Source: Dendrocalamus latiflorus (taxonomy: Eukaryota > Streptophyta > Magnoliopsida > Poales > Poaceae). Taken from it: 64,000 nucleotides of DNA. Below, piece after piece: positions 36,801 to 47,408 of this stretch (position 1 is the first letter of the stretch; each line of letters opens with the position of its first letter). The stretch is from positions 12,762,390 through 12,826,389 of the forward strand of contig CM029669.1 in NCBI GenBank assembly GCA_017311315.1, in the 5' to 3' direction. A program made the translations under genes and the position numbers. Below the pieces are notes generated by a model. The model ran no database searches and was not told the DNA's origin. It worked only from the letters and a program-made list of their open reading frames with translations.

Positions 36801-37640
36801 TGGAATGGTTTGGCTTGGCTTGGGAGCTCGACTACTCTTGGCTATTCTTGGGGATTTTGTGTGCTTGTGAACTCTAGGCTGGTTTCCTATTAGTGGTTTC
36901 TAGGAATGCAGTGGGCAATGCGGGTGATTGGCTGGATTGGGGCTTATATATGAGGAGGTTTCGGCCTCCTCCTCTCTGTTTCAGCTAGAGTCTAGTTGTG
37001 CACAGCTGGGCAACGTCGATCTTATCCCCTCTTGAGTCTTGGTTCTCTGTTGCTTTGGACCAAGGGTCGTAAATATGGGCTAGGCACTGTTTTGGGATTT
37101 ACTGTGGCTGAGGTAAGTTTGGAAAATGTGGGCTTTGGATTTTAATTACTGGATGATAAGGCCCACTAATGGTGAGAGGTGCCAACTGACCCAGGACGGT
37201 CTAAGAACCTCTAAGAACACTATTCTATTTGGCTCTAGTAGCCCGAGGGTACTGACGGCAACTATTTTCCCCTCTCTCTTTTATTCCTCATTGGATTGTT
37301 ATTTGATTTGCTCTTCGTTTACAAAAGAAAAGGAAACAGATTTTGGTTGGTGGCTGGCTTGGAGTACTAACGTTGGCTAATTGCAGGAACAAGGCATAGG
37401 AATGCAATGCACTAAATAACTTAGCTTTTAGCTTACTACAATTGCAATTTTAGAATTTATTTTTTTTTCTTATGCACCATTTTTGTAAAAAGGCTGTAAT
37501 AATTAGCTTCAGTTTAATTATTTGAGATTTGAGCTAAAAGTTGTAATGCATTCTTGCAGTTACTGCTTTGTAATAACTCTTAATTAAAATTTTAATTATT
37601 ACTAATTATATTGTTTAAAGGTAATTAGGGTTAGGGTTCT
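33862..37640 (-). repeat. Probable 5' LTR region of the minus-strand gypsy
   Basis: It starts on the plus strand with TGGCGCCCAG beside the primer site. The interior is CT-rich with long low-complexity open frames (for example 35391-36077, ending in a TTxPxTMTT-like degenerate repeat) and becomes AT-rich at 37400-37640. This mix fits a multi-kilobase gypsy LTR. The far edge is a guess because no second copy is visible. No host gene is supported. Confidence 0.4.
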
Positions 37641-37686
37641 TTCAGTATATATATGCATGTGTCCAAAATTAATCCAGTACCTGAGA

Positions 37687-38529
37687 CTCCCATCGTTTCA
37701 CAATACTTGTCCGTTTCAAAATGTTTGTCCATTGAGAAATCAAGTGTAATTATTGCAATGGAAGATATTAAGTTGTTGTAGTATGCATTTAATAGGGATA
37801 TGTATAGTCATTTTTATTAATTTTTTGTTAAATTAATTTAGTCATTTTTATTAACTTTTTGTTAAATTAATTTAGGCCCTGTTTAGCACAGCTTCACCAA
37901 CAGCTTCATGAGCTGTTGTAAGCTGTTTTTTTGCCAAACACCCTTTTTGCAAACAGCTTCATGGGTGAAGCTCCTTTTTTATGCTCTCACAAAGGAATGG
38001 GGAGAGGTGAAGCTGAAAAAAGTAGCTTTTCACAGCTCTCTCCCTCAGGCCCGCAGTCCTAGGAACCCACTGCCCCTCTGGTTCACCAAAATTATACGCA
38101 TTTGCCACTAGTCCATCCCGTTCACCTCTCCTGTTCACGAAACATAAACAAGGCACTAATATTGCTTCCTAATGATTTTTATTTTTTATTTTTTTATTTT
38201 AATGTTTTAATTCATACTCATTCAAATATATTATTTTTTTAATTCATATGACCATATACAAACATACAATTCCAAATGTTAGAACAAGTCAGGTAGACAG
38301 GGGCATCTTGAACAATTGCCCTCTCTCAGCCATGCATGAAGCTGTTGGTGAAGCTGTTTTGCCAAACAATTTTCCAAAACAGATTTAGCTTTATCGGTGA
38401 AGCTGCTCGTGAAGCTGAAACAAAAAAAACAGCTTCACTAGTGACGCTGAGCTGTGCCAAACGGGGCCTTAGTGCTTCTTGATCTGTTTGCATGGTCAGC
38501 TGTGGGCAAATATTGTGAAGCGGAGGGAG
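37687..38529. mobile_element. Stowaway-like MITE interrupted by a Harbinger MITE
   Basis: The left end CTCCCATCGTTTCACAATA (37687) pairs with the complement of the right end TATTGTGAAGCGGAGGGAG (to 38529), as in Stowaway/mariner MITEs; TA follows on the right. The middle is occupied by the element at 37875-38468. A 35-bp unit ('tagtcatttttattaa...') is tandemly doubled at about 37806-37875, just before the insertion. Confidence 0.65.
37872..38471. mobile_element. Tourist/PIF-Harbinger MITE with TTA duplication
   Basis: The element at 37875-38468 starts GGCCCTGTTTAGCACAGCTT and ends with the complement of GGCCCCGTTTGGCACAGCTC. TTA stands on both sides (37872-37874 and 38469-38471), the 3-bp target site of PIF/Harbinger. 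Inside, 'agcttca' words are repeated many times in both orientations. No transposase is encoded. Confidence 0.85.
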
Positions 38530-38531
38530 TA

Positions 38532-39553
38532 AATATTTACACTACTTGTGGCGCCTACCGAATTGGTATTCTCTCATTTATCTTAGCATCGAGCTAATTG
38601 AATTGATTTCTTGGGAAGAAAATGCAACTTCAAAACACAATGAAATCGATCATGTGTACGCAAATCAAAATGCAGTCATTCACTTGCGTTCTTCTTGCGT
38701 TAATTTCAAGGAAGATTTAGATATATATGGCACTGAAGACTGTCTGATTCAGAGATATATATGCATGCGTTAAATAACGACGTCAAATTGTGAAGGCATC
38801 AGAGCGTTTTGTTATTGTTGGATCGGATAAGACAATGCTGTTATTAATCAGTTTGTTGTCACCAATCATTACAAACGACGCCACACAACGATAGAACTCC
38901 GCGCACTCCATACGCATGGGGATGCCCATCCCAAAAACTACAAGTTCCTCCATTGCTCCATGAAACCAATTATTTAAAAGGTAGTCAAGAAAGGAAATAT
39001 ATGGCAGTGGCAAGCAAAACTTTGCATGAGCTAGCAGCTAGCTCAAAGATGCTTTAGCTTACATGTGGATGCATATGGATCAAATCTTGCCAGATGCTAA
39101 CGCGACATTGTCTTGTAATCCTCATTACTGTTGCATAAGCCTTAACCTGTATATCCAAATGCTCCATTATACTTGGCCTAACTCCAATCATCAATAAATG
39201 CAAATGCATGAGCCTAACCAGGAAAAATTGTATCAGATCAATAAATTATCAGAGGACAGCGAAACGACCGGTAACCGGAAATTTCGGAATTTTTGGGCCA
39301 AAAAATTTCAATTGAAATATGAAATTTTTGTTTTTTTAATTTTTTGGATGAATTTTGATGAATCTGAAATTTTTTGCTCGGTATAAAATTTTACCAGTCC
39401 TACCGAGATAAGGCCGGTAAATTTCGGGTGATAAAAATTTCCTAACTATTAGGGAATCAGCTAGGTAGCTAGCTGGAGCAAGTTAATGGTGCGCAAGTCC
39501 TACACTCTTTGATTTGCTCTGGCACACCACCCAGCTTGATTATCTCCGGAGAC
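38532..39553. other. Upstream region of the GH9 gene
   Basis: No gene. At 39265-39450 a short repeat-like element has inverted 'ggtaaccggaaatttcgg' and 'ccggtaaatttcgg' words, resembling a common grass intergenic element. The rest is AT-rich and may include distal promoter sequence. Confidence 0.4.
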
Positions 39554-39560
39554 TATAAAT
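39554..39560 (+). promoter_or_regulatory. TATA box of the GH9 gene
   Basis: TATAAAT stands 146 bp before the start codon, with 'cactgccctagcc' after it. A start of transcription near 39585 would give a 5' UTR of about 120 nt. Confidence 0.65.
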
Positions 39561-39589
39561 ACACTGCCCTAGCCATGGCACTTTGCATC

Positions 39590-39677
39590 ACAAGAAGCAA
39601 GAACACACACATACAATACATACTTAGCTACAAGAAGTAAGAACACACACATAAAATACACACATAGCTACAAGAAG
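39590..39677 (+). repeat. 40-bp tandem duplication in the GH9 5' UTR
   Basis: The unit starting ACAAGAAGCAAGAACACACA (39590-39629) is repeated at 39630-39669 with a few changes, and the first 8 bases occur a third time at 39670-39677. It lies between the TATA box and the ATG, so it should be in the transcript leader. Confidence 0.85.
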
Positions 39678-39705
39678 CTGATAATAGCTAGAACGTAGAA
39701 GGGAG

Positions 39706-42652
39706 ATGGCTAGCGTGGGTTTGAAGGTATGGGTGGTGGTAACAATGGCACTGATGTGCTTTGGTGTAGGGCTTGGAGCTGGAGAAGCTCGGGTGGCCGG
39801 TGGCACCGGCGACGGCGACGGCCTTTGGCTGGGCTCGCCGGACTACCGTGACGCGCTGGCGAAGTCCATCCTGTTCTTCGAGGGGCAGCGGTCGGGGCGG
39901 CTGCCGGCGAACCAGAGAGTCAGGTGGCGCGGGAACTCGGCGCTCACCGACGGCCGAGACGAAAATGTATCGTGTTATGATCGATCATGCATGCATGCTG
40001 CTACCATAGCCATTCTAGCAACGAGTTTTCTCTTAAGCATATAAAAATATAAGTTTAATTATAACATGCATGCATGCATGCTGCTATATTACGTGCGTGT
40101 GATAATTGTTCTTCTTGATGATGATCAGGTGAACCTGACCGGAGGCTACTACGACGCCGGCGACAACGTCAAGTTCGGGTTCCCGATGGCGTTCACGGTC
40201 TCCCTCCTGAGTTGGAGCGCCGTCGAGTACCGGGGCGTCGTCGCGGCGGCGGGGCAGCTAGGCAACCTCCGGTCGGCGATCTACTGGGGCGCCGATTTCC
40301 TCCTCCGTGCCCACACCTCTCCTACCACCCTCTACACTCAAGTACTATATATATTTGCTAGCTTGTCCTAACTATATAGCGAAGTGATTTGATTAATTAT
40401 TTTTCCTTCTTTCGTGTTAGATCTTATATTTTGCTATTACTTGCATTGAAGGTTGGGGATGGGAATGCCGATCACCAGTGCTGGGAGCGGCCGGAGGACA
40501 TGGACACGCCGAGGACACTGTACAAGATCACCAGAGACTCGCCGGGGTCGGAAGCCGCCGGCGAGGCCGCGGCGGCGCTCGCGGCGGCCTACATGGTGTT
40601 CAAGAACGACAGCGACAAGACGTTCTCGTCGCGGCTCTTGGCTGCGTCCAAATCCGTACGTGTCATCGTTCCATGCACCTGTCTGGCCATCACGGCATCT
40701 GAATCGATCGGTGCATGATTTGCAGGGCCGTCTCCAGGAATTGGAGGCCCGTGAGCGAAATGCAATTGGGGCCCTAAAATATATAAAATCATATCTAACA
40801 AAAACATATATTATACTTAATAATATATCTCCAGTATGCGATCGCTGAGCCTGTGCCGCGGCGCTTCAGTTGCCCCTGGCCGGCATGGGCTGAGGATTGA
40901 GAAATCTAACCTGCTATGGGCCTTCATCGTAGACTTTTGGGGGCCCTGAGCGGTCGCTCACTTCGCTCTTGGGCTTCGACGGGCCTGATGATTTGTTGTT
41001 TCGTTACGTAATCACAACAAAGTTTCTGCAAGAGAACACAACACATATATAATTACATATCATTTCATAGTTCAAATAAGCAAGATCGTGACCAGTTTTC
41101 ACTTGATGATCAACATCAGCTCTTCGAGTTCGCCAACAACTACAGGGGATCCTTCCAGTCTTCCTGCCCCTTCTACTGCTCCTACAACGGCTTTCAGGTA
41201 ACCATATCAATTAAGATTCTGAACAGGATTGAGCTTGTTCTTTTTGGTGTCCGTTTATGGTTTTTAGCTACGGCTTATGACTTTTAAACTGTTTGTGAGA
41301 GAAACTACAGAGTAACAGAAACTCACGTGCTGTTTTGACCGATATAAATGAAAAGTTAATACAGTATGTACTACAATCAACTTGTAGGTCCCGTCTTTAA
41401 AAGACATTTTGTATAAAAGCTAGTTATTATGAAAAAGCTGAAAATCAACTTTTAGAATCTAAAAAAAAAGAGGCATATCTGCAAGATCAGAACAGCAGTA
41501 ACAATTCTACTTACTGATCGATTGTTAAAAAATTTTGTACCAGGATGAGCTCCTCTGGGCCTCGGCATGGCTCTACAGGGCGACGAAAGATGCCAAGTAC
41601 CTCGACTTCCTGCGCAACAACCAGGGATCCAGCAACCCTGTCAACGAGTTCAGCTGGGACAACAAGTACGCTGGAGCTCAGATGCTTGCAACGCAGGTCA
41701 GTCAACACATCAAAATTGATGTTTCAGTAACCTCCAGACAACTCGAAAGTTTCGCGAAAGCTTTATCAAGCATCAAGTCCATAACTTTTTATCTTTCAGG
41801 AGTATCTGGCAGGAAGGACGGAGCTAGCAAGGTACAAGGATAACTTGGACTCCTTTGTCTGCGCCGTGATGCCGAACAGTGGCAATGTGCAGATCCGGAC
41901 CACTCCTGGTATATACGTAGTTGCCTGATCTGATAAGCCAAAATTCCATCGTGAATAGATTATCAGAGTTTCAGGTCGTTTCTGGGAAGACATGTACATC
42001 ACCTGTTTCTGACTGCAGGAGGGCTTCTGTTCACGCGCGATTCAGTCAATATGCAGTACACGACGACCGCCACCCTCGTTTTGTCCATCTACTCCAAGAC
42101 TCTGAAGAATTCAGGTCGCAGTGGAGTCAGGTGCAGCGCTGCTAGCTTCTCTCCAGATCAGATCAGCTCATTAGCCGCATCACAGGTAGGATGCACTGGT
42201 ATACTTCCACATGTTTCAGGTTTTCGCAGGATTGCACTGTTCAATATCCGGCACGCTTCCCGTTTCAGGTGGATTACATCCTGGGGAAGAACCCCATGGG
42301 CATGTCCTACATGGTAGGGTTCGGTGCGAAGTTCCCAAGGCGCATTCACCACCGTGGCTCCTCCATCCCGTCGATTCATGTTCTCAGCAGGAAGGTCACC
42401 TGTAAGGAGGGGTTCTCATCATGGTTGCCGACCAGCGACCCGAACCCGAACGTCCATGTCGGTGCAATTGTCGGCGGACCTCACGGGAATGACCAGTTCA
42501 GTGACAACAGGGGGGATTCCACACACTCTGAGCCGGCAACGTACATCAACGGAGCCTTTGTGGGTGCCTGTGCTGCTGCTATGGGGCAGCAGCAGTTGGA
42601 GAAGCTGGAGGAGCCTGTGGACAACGTAGCACCAACAATGTCGTCTTACTAG
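39706..42652 (+). CDS. Secreted GH9 endo-beta-1,4-glucanase
   Basis: Eight exons give 522 aa: 39706-39966, 40129-40341, 40452-40655, 41120-41197, 41544-41696, 41800-41908, 42019-42185, 42269-42652. The enzyme hydrolyses beta-1,4-glucans such as amorphous cellulose in the wall. Residues 1-28 form a signal peptide (VWVVVTMALMCFGVGLGAGEA). The catalytic domain covers ~36-500. YYDAGDNVKFGFP holds the conserved Asp96/Asp99, IHHRGSSIPS holds His422/423, and SDNRGDSTHSEPATY holds Asp474 and the proton-donor Glu483. There is no membrane anchor (not KORRIGAN) and no C-terminal CBM49, so it is a class-B type. Oddities are WRGNSALTDG where WRGDSGLTDG is usual, and a Ser where Tyr usually stands before the catalytic Glu. 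NLT at 89-91 and NDS in exon 3 could be glycosylated. Intron 3 carries a MITE. All splice sites are GT-AG. Confidence 0.95.
40715..40995. mobile_element. 265-bp hAT-type MITE in GH9 intron 3, perfect 8-bp TSD
   Basis: The element at 40723-40987 begins CAGGGCCGTC and ends with the complement of CAGGCCCGTC (9 of 10). ATGATTTG flanks it at 40715-40722 and 40988-40995. The size of the duplication and the CAGGG start fit hAT. It has no coding capacity. The intron's splice sites lie outside it, so the gene should still splice. Confidence 0.88.
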
Positions 42653-43079
42653 AGCAGAGAAATATGCATATGCACTCAACATATGTAAGAATAAGAACTT
42701 GTCATATGTCAAACTTCCTAGTGTGAGATTGCCCTGTAACATCTGCATTTACTTGTACACTATCTCTGCTCGTGATCACCGTGTGTAAGTCTATAAGGTC
42801 ATAAGAAATAAATGTAGTAACAAGTTTATCCTTTATACTAGCAAACTATCTGTGCTGACCCAAATATCATTCTGCAAAATCCAGCACAAATATTACATCC
42901 AGTAACTTCACATTTTTCACTAATCTCATTTCAATTTCATCCAATGAATTGTTATGTACAAATGTGCATTGACAGTATTCCAGCTATAGCTGAAACAGAA
43001 AATGGATTTCTATTTTTCTTTACACTGCCACTTATATAGTAGTGTGTTTAACTTCCTTCTTCCCCCTTTTCCTACTTTC
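42653..43079. other. Shared 3' region between GH9 and TraB genes
   Basis: The two genes converge here. 'aataaatg' at 42807 could serve as the GH9 polyadenylation signal. No other feature is seen. Confidence 0.5.
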
Positions 43080-45626
43080 TCAAAATGGACCATTAAATTG
43101 GTCGATCCAGGAACAAGCCAAAGATGCCCAGTTCACAGCGGTACCCACAAGAAGCTCCCAGAACCAAAGATCCACTGCGAGAACTGAAGAAAAGATGAGC
43201 AGGGCAAGTGTCTCGTATCTATTCAAAGGCCACCCTGAAACCTCAGCCATTGTCTTCAGGAATGGAAGGGATTCACTATCTAGCTCCCGACTTCTTATTG
43301 ACCACGCTGTGACCCACTGCACATTGGCTGGGACCATATTGAACTCTTCTCGAAGACGTCTTCCCAGATCTGGCATATGCCCACCTCCATAAAGGACTGC
43401 CATTCTCTTGTACCCTTGGTTTATCGCATCCTTTATCTTCTCAGTGGCAACTCTGTTCCTCTCCCCAATTATAACCGACTTTTCCTCAATGGGTGCAGTC
43501 ATAGCTGTGAAACTACAAAAATACAAAGTAAGAATAAGAATTAATTCTTGTTCATCAACGCATAATTTGCCTTACTGGTTTGAAAATACTCACTCAGAGG
43601 TCAATTGCTTAGCCAGGAAAATCTTCAGTGCAGCTCCAAAATCTAGCTTGGACAATGCTTCAAGCTCAGGATATCCAGCTTCATTGTCCACTGGCAAACA
43701 AAGCCCACTGATGATGAGTAGTCCAACAAGTGGCATCGGTAGAACACGTGAGGCCCAGAGCAACTTAGATCTCCAAATGTCAAGACCGTCTGGTAAAGCT
43801 GGCTGTAGCAACACTTTAGTTGATTTTAGTGTCATGTCTACTGCAAATGTGAGAATACTTTCACCTCTTTCACTCTGGAAGACAAAAGGAGGTAGAATTA
43901 AGATGTAGTCCACTTATAAGTTTGAAGGACCATGGCAAAAAGAGAGACTACACATGATTTTCCAAAGCTGTTTGCAAATCAAGAAAACATTACACCCAAA
44001 ACAGAACTTATTCCATGACTACTATGACAAATGAAAAAACTAGTACACTACACCAACCTCCAACAGTAACAACACAAGTACACCTAATGAGCATGCAACA
44101 CTTATTCTGTAATTAGTATTACAAGGGAAACACTGCAAGTAGTGAAAAGGCACAATGTAACTAAATTATTACCTGAAGCTCCTTGAATGTCTCGTAGTCA
44201 AGGTCAGCGTGTTGCCATTTCTCATTGCCATAATCAAGGCAATCTAGCTGGTAGTCCAATGAAAGGATACGTGCCATTTGCTTCTGTATGAATCCAAGAA
44301 TACTAAAACCTTTACGTGAAGATTTCAGCTTCTTCGCAGACATTGGGTCTTTTCGATTGTTTAAATTCTCCCGACTTGTCACCATTTCATAAAGAACACA
44401 ATCATAATTTTTAAGTGCTTGCTGGAGTCGATCAAAGTATCTGAAGAAAACAATACATGTCAGCTAATTCACTTCATAGACAGTTATCCATGAATGAATG
44501 TGATAATGGACAATGAGTGCGATCTTGGGAGAAGAAAATGACGATAGTCATGGGCAAGGCATGTCAATGTGAGCAACTACAAATGCCAGTAGAAACTAAT
44601 GTTTAAACATGAAACAGAGCCAAAAGCACATACTCCTTGTCGGCAATGTGGACAGTAGAAACCAAATCAACCTGCAGCAAACAGAAGTTCACAATCGATC
44701 ACAAATCAGCAAAAGTTAATCAAAAGTTGCAGCCTTGCAGGGCATTTACCCAATTCACAATGTTCTGCATGTATTGAATGCTTTTTGAGTTGGGATTTTT
44801 TTCTTAATTAAATGCAAGTTACAACTAATGTACATGATATACAAACGGAACTCATTTCCATTTCATCTCATTGTGATTCAGAAGGGTTGCATAGAAAATC
44901 TATGAAAGTTTCATAGAATGAACGAACTAAATTAGAATGCAAGACAAGCTAAGTTAGCCGGCCAGCTCCAACAAGTTGAAACTGTCATATATAGTGAATT
45001 GCAGAATAACGATGTGAGTGCAATTAGTTGCGCCACCAAAATTTCCGAAAACAAATCAAGCAATTATCTCGTCTCTGGCAAGCATCATCCTGTACGACAC
45101 TTCCATTTCCTTGATGAACAATCTGAAGAAAGAAAAGACTCAACCTTTACCATCAACTTGACACACATAATCTCCAAAATGTTGGGACCATTAAAAATAA
45201 AAATCTGCAACCTTTGGCCACGAACCACAACACATGACACATCGAGCATGCATAAACGTTTGGATTTGATGCATTTCCGGTACATTTGACGTCAAAATAT
45301 CCAATTTCTGCTTCAGCTAAACCAAGCAGCGCAAGACAAGAGAGAGCCACCGGACTAACGTGGAGGAACGGGTGGAGGAGGGACCACGGGAACCGCTTCT
45401 TGTACCGCACCACCGCCGTCTGCAGCTCGCCGCCGCACCCTCCTCCGGAGACCCCAGATCCCGGGCGGCGGTACCGGAGGTAATCGGTGATGGAGCTGCT
45501 CGTGGCGAACCGCTCCGCCCCGTCCGCCGCCGCCGCAGCGACGGGGGCCAGGAGGACGCGGCACCGGCGCCGTGCGCTGGAGGGGAAGGCGGCGAGGGAG
45601 GTGGACGGCGCCGCCGTGGAGAGCAT
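43080..45626 (-). CDS. TraB-domain membrane protein (TRB1-like)
   Basis: Five exons on the minus strand give 428 aa: 45626-45360, 44671-44634, 44440-44173, 43874-43594, 43512-43080. The start is chosen at the first ATG. Residues 1-60 are Ala/Arg/Ser-rich and could be an organelle-targeting sequence. The TraB/PrgY-type domain shows both family histidine motifs: VDLVSTVHIADK (His97) and VLYGGGHMPDLG (His330). Hydrophobic segments lie at ~235-250 (PMPLVGLLIISGLCLP) and ~385-415 near the C terminus. Plant TraB proteins are poorly understood. From memory, Arabidopsis TRB1 acts at mitochondria-ER contacts. The acceptor of the last intron is TTTTTGTAG before 43512; the closer CAG seven bases on would break the frame. 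Exon 2 is only 38 bp. Confidence 0.92.
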
Positions 45627-45669
45627 GGCCGGCGAGCGAGCGAGAGAGCTAGTGCTAGGGTTTGGAGGG

Positions 45670-45709
45670 GGAGAGAGAGAGAGAGAGAGAGAGAGAGTGT
45701 GTGTGTGTG
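45670..45709. repeat. (GA)n(GT)n microsatellite in TraB upstream region
   Basis: About 13 GA units followed by about 6 GT units lie 44 bp before the TraB start codon, so on that gene's strand it is (AC)n(TC)n in the leader or core promoter. CT-rich tracts are common at plant transcription starts. Confidence 0.85.
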
Positions 45710-46334
45710 GTGAGGGAGGAGGCGAGCACGGATCGAACTACTCGGGTTTCCCGGGAAGGCGGGGTTCCCGAGCTAGACAAAAAATATCCGTGGTCACTGA
45801 GAAGTGGGTCCCACGCACTGACATCACCACTGTGTTCCCCTGGAGCAGCTAAGGAGCAAGGGGTTGGCTCGCGTTCGGCCACCACTAGAAGAGAGGTGTG
45901 TGGTTTTTTTTAGGTTGAGGATATGTGGTTTATAATTTAAATATTTCAAATTTAGTTGTTTGTGGGAGATAATACGTAGAGAAAAATAGTCGTATATGAT
46001 TTTGACTGGTACAAACGTACAACTGAACTCAGTACACTTTTTACTATAATTTTTTCTATTAACTTCATCTTAAAAAGTATACCATTTAAAAACTAGTTAT
46101 TATAGACAATACAAATATAAGCTAAATTTAAGCCCAAAAGAACCCGGTATAAGGCAGCATTGCAATCAATGTGAGCCCAACTCTGCTAGATATTTACATT
46201 TTCAAGTGTTACTAAGCATTCATAATGTTATTAAGCTACCATGTACAAGTTTTTGTGGGCCTCGTAATCTAGTGTTACCGGACTCTTGGCTTCTATGGGG
46301 TTAGAGAGAGATAAAGAGAGCCAAACAACTAGTA
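45710..46334. other. TraB upstream and intergenic DNA
   Basis: GC-rich near the TraB gene, then AT-rich. No gene is supported. It ends in ACTAGTA just before the proposed Helitron start. Confidence 0.4.
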
Positions 46335-46639
46335 TCTACCCTACTCTATAATACACCAAAATTTTCTTTACTAAATCCACCCCGCTCAACCACCCCCACA
46401 GTCATGCCTAATCTAAGTCCACCCAGATTTGTGTACCAAAGTAATCCAACTTTATACAAATGAATGGCCTGGATCGCTCCTCAAACCTTCTTCTCTTACT
46501 CATTGAAGATCCTAAGGCCAAAATCATCCGGATCATGCACATCATTGAACCTCTCCTCTCTCTCATATCCCCCACCTCGAGAAATTTCCCCCCGAGACGC
46601 TGCTCCCCCCCCGCCACGCCGCGTCCCATCTCCCACTCC

Positions 46640-46930
46640 TCCCGCTCCGCCCTCGCTCCTCCTCCACCGCCGCCTCCCCCGCCTCCTCCTCCCCCCACCC
46701 CCTGCGCCGCCGCCTCCTCGTCCTCCCCACCCCACCCCGCGTCGCCGTCTTCTCCTCCCCACACCACCCTGCGCCACCGCCTCCTCCTCCCCCCACCCCT
46801 CCGCTCCGCCGCCGCCTCCTCCTCCCCCCACCCCGCGCCGCCGCCTCCTCTTCCTCCCCACCCCACCCCATGCCGCCGCCTCCTCCCCTCCCTCCCCCCG
46901 CGCTCCCGTCGCCTCCTCCTCCCCACCCCG
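46640..46930. repeat. C-rich minisatellite, ~27-33 bp unit
   Basis: Variants of a unit built from CCGCCGCCTCCTCCTCC and CCCCACCCC recur about nine times. Because of it, all six frames are open and give long proline- or glycine-rich readings that should not be taken as genes. A similar unit on the opposite strand is at 58270-58535. Confidence 0.8.
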
Positions 46931-47408
46931 CGCTGCCCTACCCCAGCCGTTGTTGATGCTCCTCCCTCTTCCCCTTGCATCCACGCCTCCGCTCCTCCCT
47001 CTTCCCCTCGCATCCACCTCGCCAAGAACCTTCGCCCGCCGCCTCCTGGACGCGCTCCACTCGCCGCTGTACCTCCCGCGCCGCCTCACCATCCCAGACA
47101 TCGCCGCGCACTGCTGGTCGAGGCCCTACGCGGTCGCCTCCGCGCTCCTCTCCCCTCTCCTCCTCGCCTTCATCTCCTCCCCGACCAGCCCCATCGTCCT
47201 CCTCGTCGGAACCCTCTCCGGCGTCCTCCTGGCCATCGCCGCCGCCCATGCCACGGACGCCTCAGCCCCACCGCACGGCCGGTGGGCCCGCCTCCCGTGG
47301 CGTCCTCCTCGCCGGCACCCTTTCCAGCATCCACCACCCCGTCCACCATGCCCACCTCGCGACTCTCCTCAACCCATCCCTGCGCTCGCCTCCGCTCCCG
47401 CTTCCACC

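Noticed and set aside
46460..47249. Long open frames of 100-300 codons on both strands
   Set aside because: Mostly produced by the C-rich minisatellite, open in all frames. Only the frame continuing into SEC14 at 47409 was kept for discussion.
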